Shown one piece after another: positions 8,143 to 9,537 of a DNA stretch of 9,537 nt. The DNA is taken from NCBI GenBank assembly GCA_946540705.1, contig CAMNJD010000461.1:1-9537 (forward strand), given 5' to 3'. The notes beneath the pieces were generated by a model. The model ran no database searches and was not told the DNA's origin. It saw nothing but the letters and a program-made list of their open reading frames with translations. Every line of letters begins with the position of its first letter. Within the stretch, counting starts at the first letter, position 1. This stretch comes from an uncultured Ruminococcus sp. GTDB lineage: Bacteria; Bacillota; Clostridia; Oscillospirales; Ruminococcaceae. The translations under genes were made by a program, and so were the position numbers.

Positions 8143-9201
8143 ATGAGACAGAAAGAATACAGAGCATTGGTGCAGGCAGCGCGTGAAGCCGACCTCGTCG
8201 ATTATTTCCGGCGAAACGGTTTCACTGTCGAGCGCAAAGGCAGCGAGTATTATGTAAAAGAATACCCGTCGCTTTGCATCAAGCCGTCCACGAATCAATG
8301 GTTCTTTCACTACACGCGCGAGGGCGCGACGAATAATTCAATCAACTGTCTGACAAAGGTTCTCGGCATGGACTTCAATCAGGCAGTTTTTTCTTTGACC
8401 GGACAGGACATTTCCAGAATGCGCTCTGCGGATTTTCCGAAAGCGCAGCGTCCGGCAATGACAACACCGCCAAGACCGCCGCGCAGAGAACCGGTGAAAA
8501 AAGAGCTGGCGATGCCGGAGCAGTCGGCACACACCGGTCGGCTGTTTGCCTATCTCTGCCAGACGCGGAAGATACCGCCGCACATTGTCGAGGAACTGCT
8601 GCACACCGGTTTGCTGTACCAGAGCGAGAACACGGTGCATTGTCAGCGGGACGGACAGGAGCGTGTCTTTCATAATGCAAATGCTGTTTTCGTACATCGT
8701 GATACGCAGGGCGCAGCAATCGGCGCGGAGATTCAGGGACTCAATTCATTCAAGCGGTTCAAGGGTATGGCACCCGGCACGGGCGATACTGTGTTCATGT
8801 TCACACCGATGCCAGCGCGGGATGGGAAACTTCGCCGCGCGTATTTGTTTGAATCCGCGATCGACCTCATGTCGTTCTATTCATTCTGCAAGCGGAAAGA
8901 ATTGCTGGAAGGCTCCGCGCTGATTTCAATGGCGGGGCTGAAACCGACTGTGCCGAAACAGTTGCAGGCAGAGGGTGTGCAGATCATTTCGTGTGTCGAT
9001 GCCGATGATGCAGGTAAACACTTTGAGCATGACAACGGCTTTGAGCGTTCGGACAGTGTGAGACAAAAGCTCGACGATTTCGGCTTTAAGGATTGGAACG
9101 AGCGTCTGACGTTTGCTGCCAATCATCCCGATATTGATCTTCGCACGGTTCACCGCGAATTGGTCGAACAGTTTACCGCAAGCACAAGGAGGGCGCACTG
9201 A
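8143..9201 (+). CDS. DUF3991/Toprim primase-like protein
   Basis: This 352-residue protein resembles the DUF3991-Toprim proteins of conjugative elements and plasmids, thought to act in DNA priming or processing during transfer or replication. Residues about 10-85 form the N-terminal primase-associated module (DLVDYFRRNGF, YYVKEYPSLCI, WFFHYTREG, then VLGMDFNQAVFSLTG); no cysteine-rich zinc finger is visible. A proline-rich linker covers about 94-126. The DUF3991 part follows (about 132-215, including AYLCQTRKIPPHIV and IGAEIQGLNS). The Toprim fold (about 230-325) shows the catalytic Glu in LFESAIDLMS (E237), SMAGLKP (262-268), and D-x-D-x-AG as VDADDAGK (D286, D288). KDWNERL (316-322) is also typical of the group. 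No polymerase or helicase domain is attached. The start is fixed by AAAGGAG 5 nt upstream. It lies 60 nt after the giant gene and its stop overlaps the next start, suggesting an operon. Primase activity is inferred from family; the motifs are seen. Confidence 0.93.
   Translation: MRQKEYRALVQAAREADLVDYFRRNGFTVERKGSEYYVKEYPSLCIKPSTNQWFFHYTREGATNNSINCLTKVLGMDFNQAVFSLTGQDISRMRSADFPKAQRPAMTTPPRPPRREPVKKELAMPEQSAHTGRLFAYLCQTRKIPPHIVEELLHTGLLYQSENTVHCQRDGQERVFHNANAVFVHRDTQGAAIGAEIQGLNSFKRFKGMAPGTGDTVFMFTPMPARDGKLRRAYLFESAIDLMSFYSFCKRKELLEGSALISMAGLKPTVPKQLQAEGVQIISCVDADDAGKHFEHDNGFERSDSVRQKLDDFGFKDWNERLTFAANHPDIDLRTVHRELVEQFTASTRRAH
9186..9193 (+). promoter_or_regulatory. Ribosome binding site for the third gene, inside the end of the Toprim gene
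   Basis: AAGGAGGG lies 7 nt before the ATG at 9201 and within the last codons of the Toprim gene. It is a strong Shine-Dalgarno match. With the one-base TGATG overlap it supports translational coupling of the two genes. Confidence 0.85.
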
Positions 9202-9537
9202 TGGCAGCGAAGAAAAAGAGCCGCGGACCGGTTGACACTTTCATCAACCGCGACGCGGTGAACGGAATGCTCTACGCGCTGGACTGTTTCATCAAAGCAG
9301 AGCCGGACAACATCTGGGCGGAGTACGCAGCCTATCTGAAAAATAAAGTGATTCAGTACGGGCGCACGTTCACGAGCCACGACGAGGATACCGCGGCGAT
9401 ATATTTTTATGAAGACGAAGCTGCAACAATGATCAAGCTGCTCTCGTTCTTCATCTTCATCACGGCAAAGCCCGATGATGATTATTATGCTCTGATCGAA
9501 AAGAAGAAACAGTCGGTCACGGAGAAAAGTGAAGAAG
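9201..9537 (+). CDS. Unrecognised protein, 3' partial
   Basis: The frame starting at the ATG at 9201 stays open to the window end, giving the first 112 residues. The start shares its A with the TGA stop of the Toprim gene and has a strong ribosome binding site, so the gene is real despite having no visible stop. The N-terminus is basic (MAAKKKSRG). It is followed by DTFINRDAVNGMLYALDCFI, which looks helical, then a charged middle (SHDEDTAAIYFYEDEAA, about 59-75), a short hydrophobic stretch LLSFFIFITA (80-89), and a charged C-terminal part rich in Lys and Glu. The hydrophobic stretch is too short to be a confident membrane span and is more likely a buried helix. I do not recognise the family. 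Position suggests a small accessory protein of the same mobile element, co-expressed with the Toprim protein. A nucleic-acid-binding role for the basic N-terminus would be a guess. Confidence 0.85.
   Translation, partial: MAAKKKSRGPVDTFINRDAVNGMLYALDCFIKAEPDNIWAEYAAYLKNKVIQYGRTFTSHDEDTAAIYFYEDEAATMIKLLSFFIFITAKPDDDYYALIEKKKQSVTEKSEE

Noticed and set aside
9438..9467. Transmembrane helix in the third gene
   Set aside because: The hydrophobic run LLSFFIFITA is only about 10 residues and is flanked by charged residues, too short for a confident membrane span.
1..9537. CRISPR arrays, tRNA or rRNA genes, insertion sequences, attachment sites
   Set aside because: No regularly spaced repeats, cloverleaf-like segments, transposase frames or terminal inverted repeats were seen. 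Apart from a 60-nt gap the window is fully coding.

Overview
The window is almost entirely coding on the + strand. The gene content points to an integrative conjugative element, plasmid or large phage-like element of a Firmicute, most likely a gut-type Clostridia/Oscillospiraceae lineage. That host call rests on recognising the protein families (giant methylase-helicase polyvalent protein, DUF3991/Toprim protein), the moderate G+C coding sequence and strong AAAGGAG-type ribosome binding sites. No rRNA, tRNA, 16S-type marker or integrase is present, so the host is an inference.

Layout: (1) Positions 1-8082 are one uninterrupted reading frame that is already open at the left edge. The ATG at 64 is an internal methionine, not the real start. 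The visible part is about 2,693 residues. It reads as a chain of small N-terminal modules (a 'GGHS/GKG' module, a YodL-like module, a tandemly duplicated 57-residue module, and a GDLM-x-DP module), then a gamma-class N6-adenine DNA methyltransferase, a linker of about 500 residues, an SF2/SNF2-type helicase, and a coiled-coil acidic tail. (2) Positions 8083-8142 are the only intergenic gap (60 nt). It holds a 12-bp hairpin and a strong ribosome binding site. (3) Positions 8143-9201 encode a 352-residue primase-like DUF3991/Toprim protein. (4) From 9201 to the window end a third gene starts, overlapping the previous stop codon by one base (TGATG). Its first 112 residues are visible and I do not recognise it.

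The three genes look like one transcription unit. A methylase-helicase polyvalent protein next to a Toprim primase-like protein is the kind of set that conjugative elements and phages use to process incoming DNA and shield it from host restriction. The specific function here is inferred from families; the sequence shows the motifs but not the activity. The most notable observations are the open 5' end, the ungapped tandem 57-residue duplication in the N-terminal region, the NVPF form of the methylase catalytic motif, the intercistronic hairpin, and the unrecognised translationally coupled third gene.
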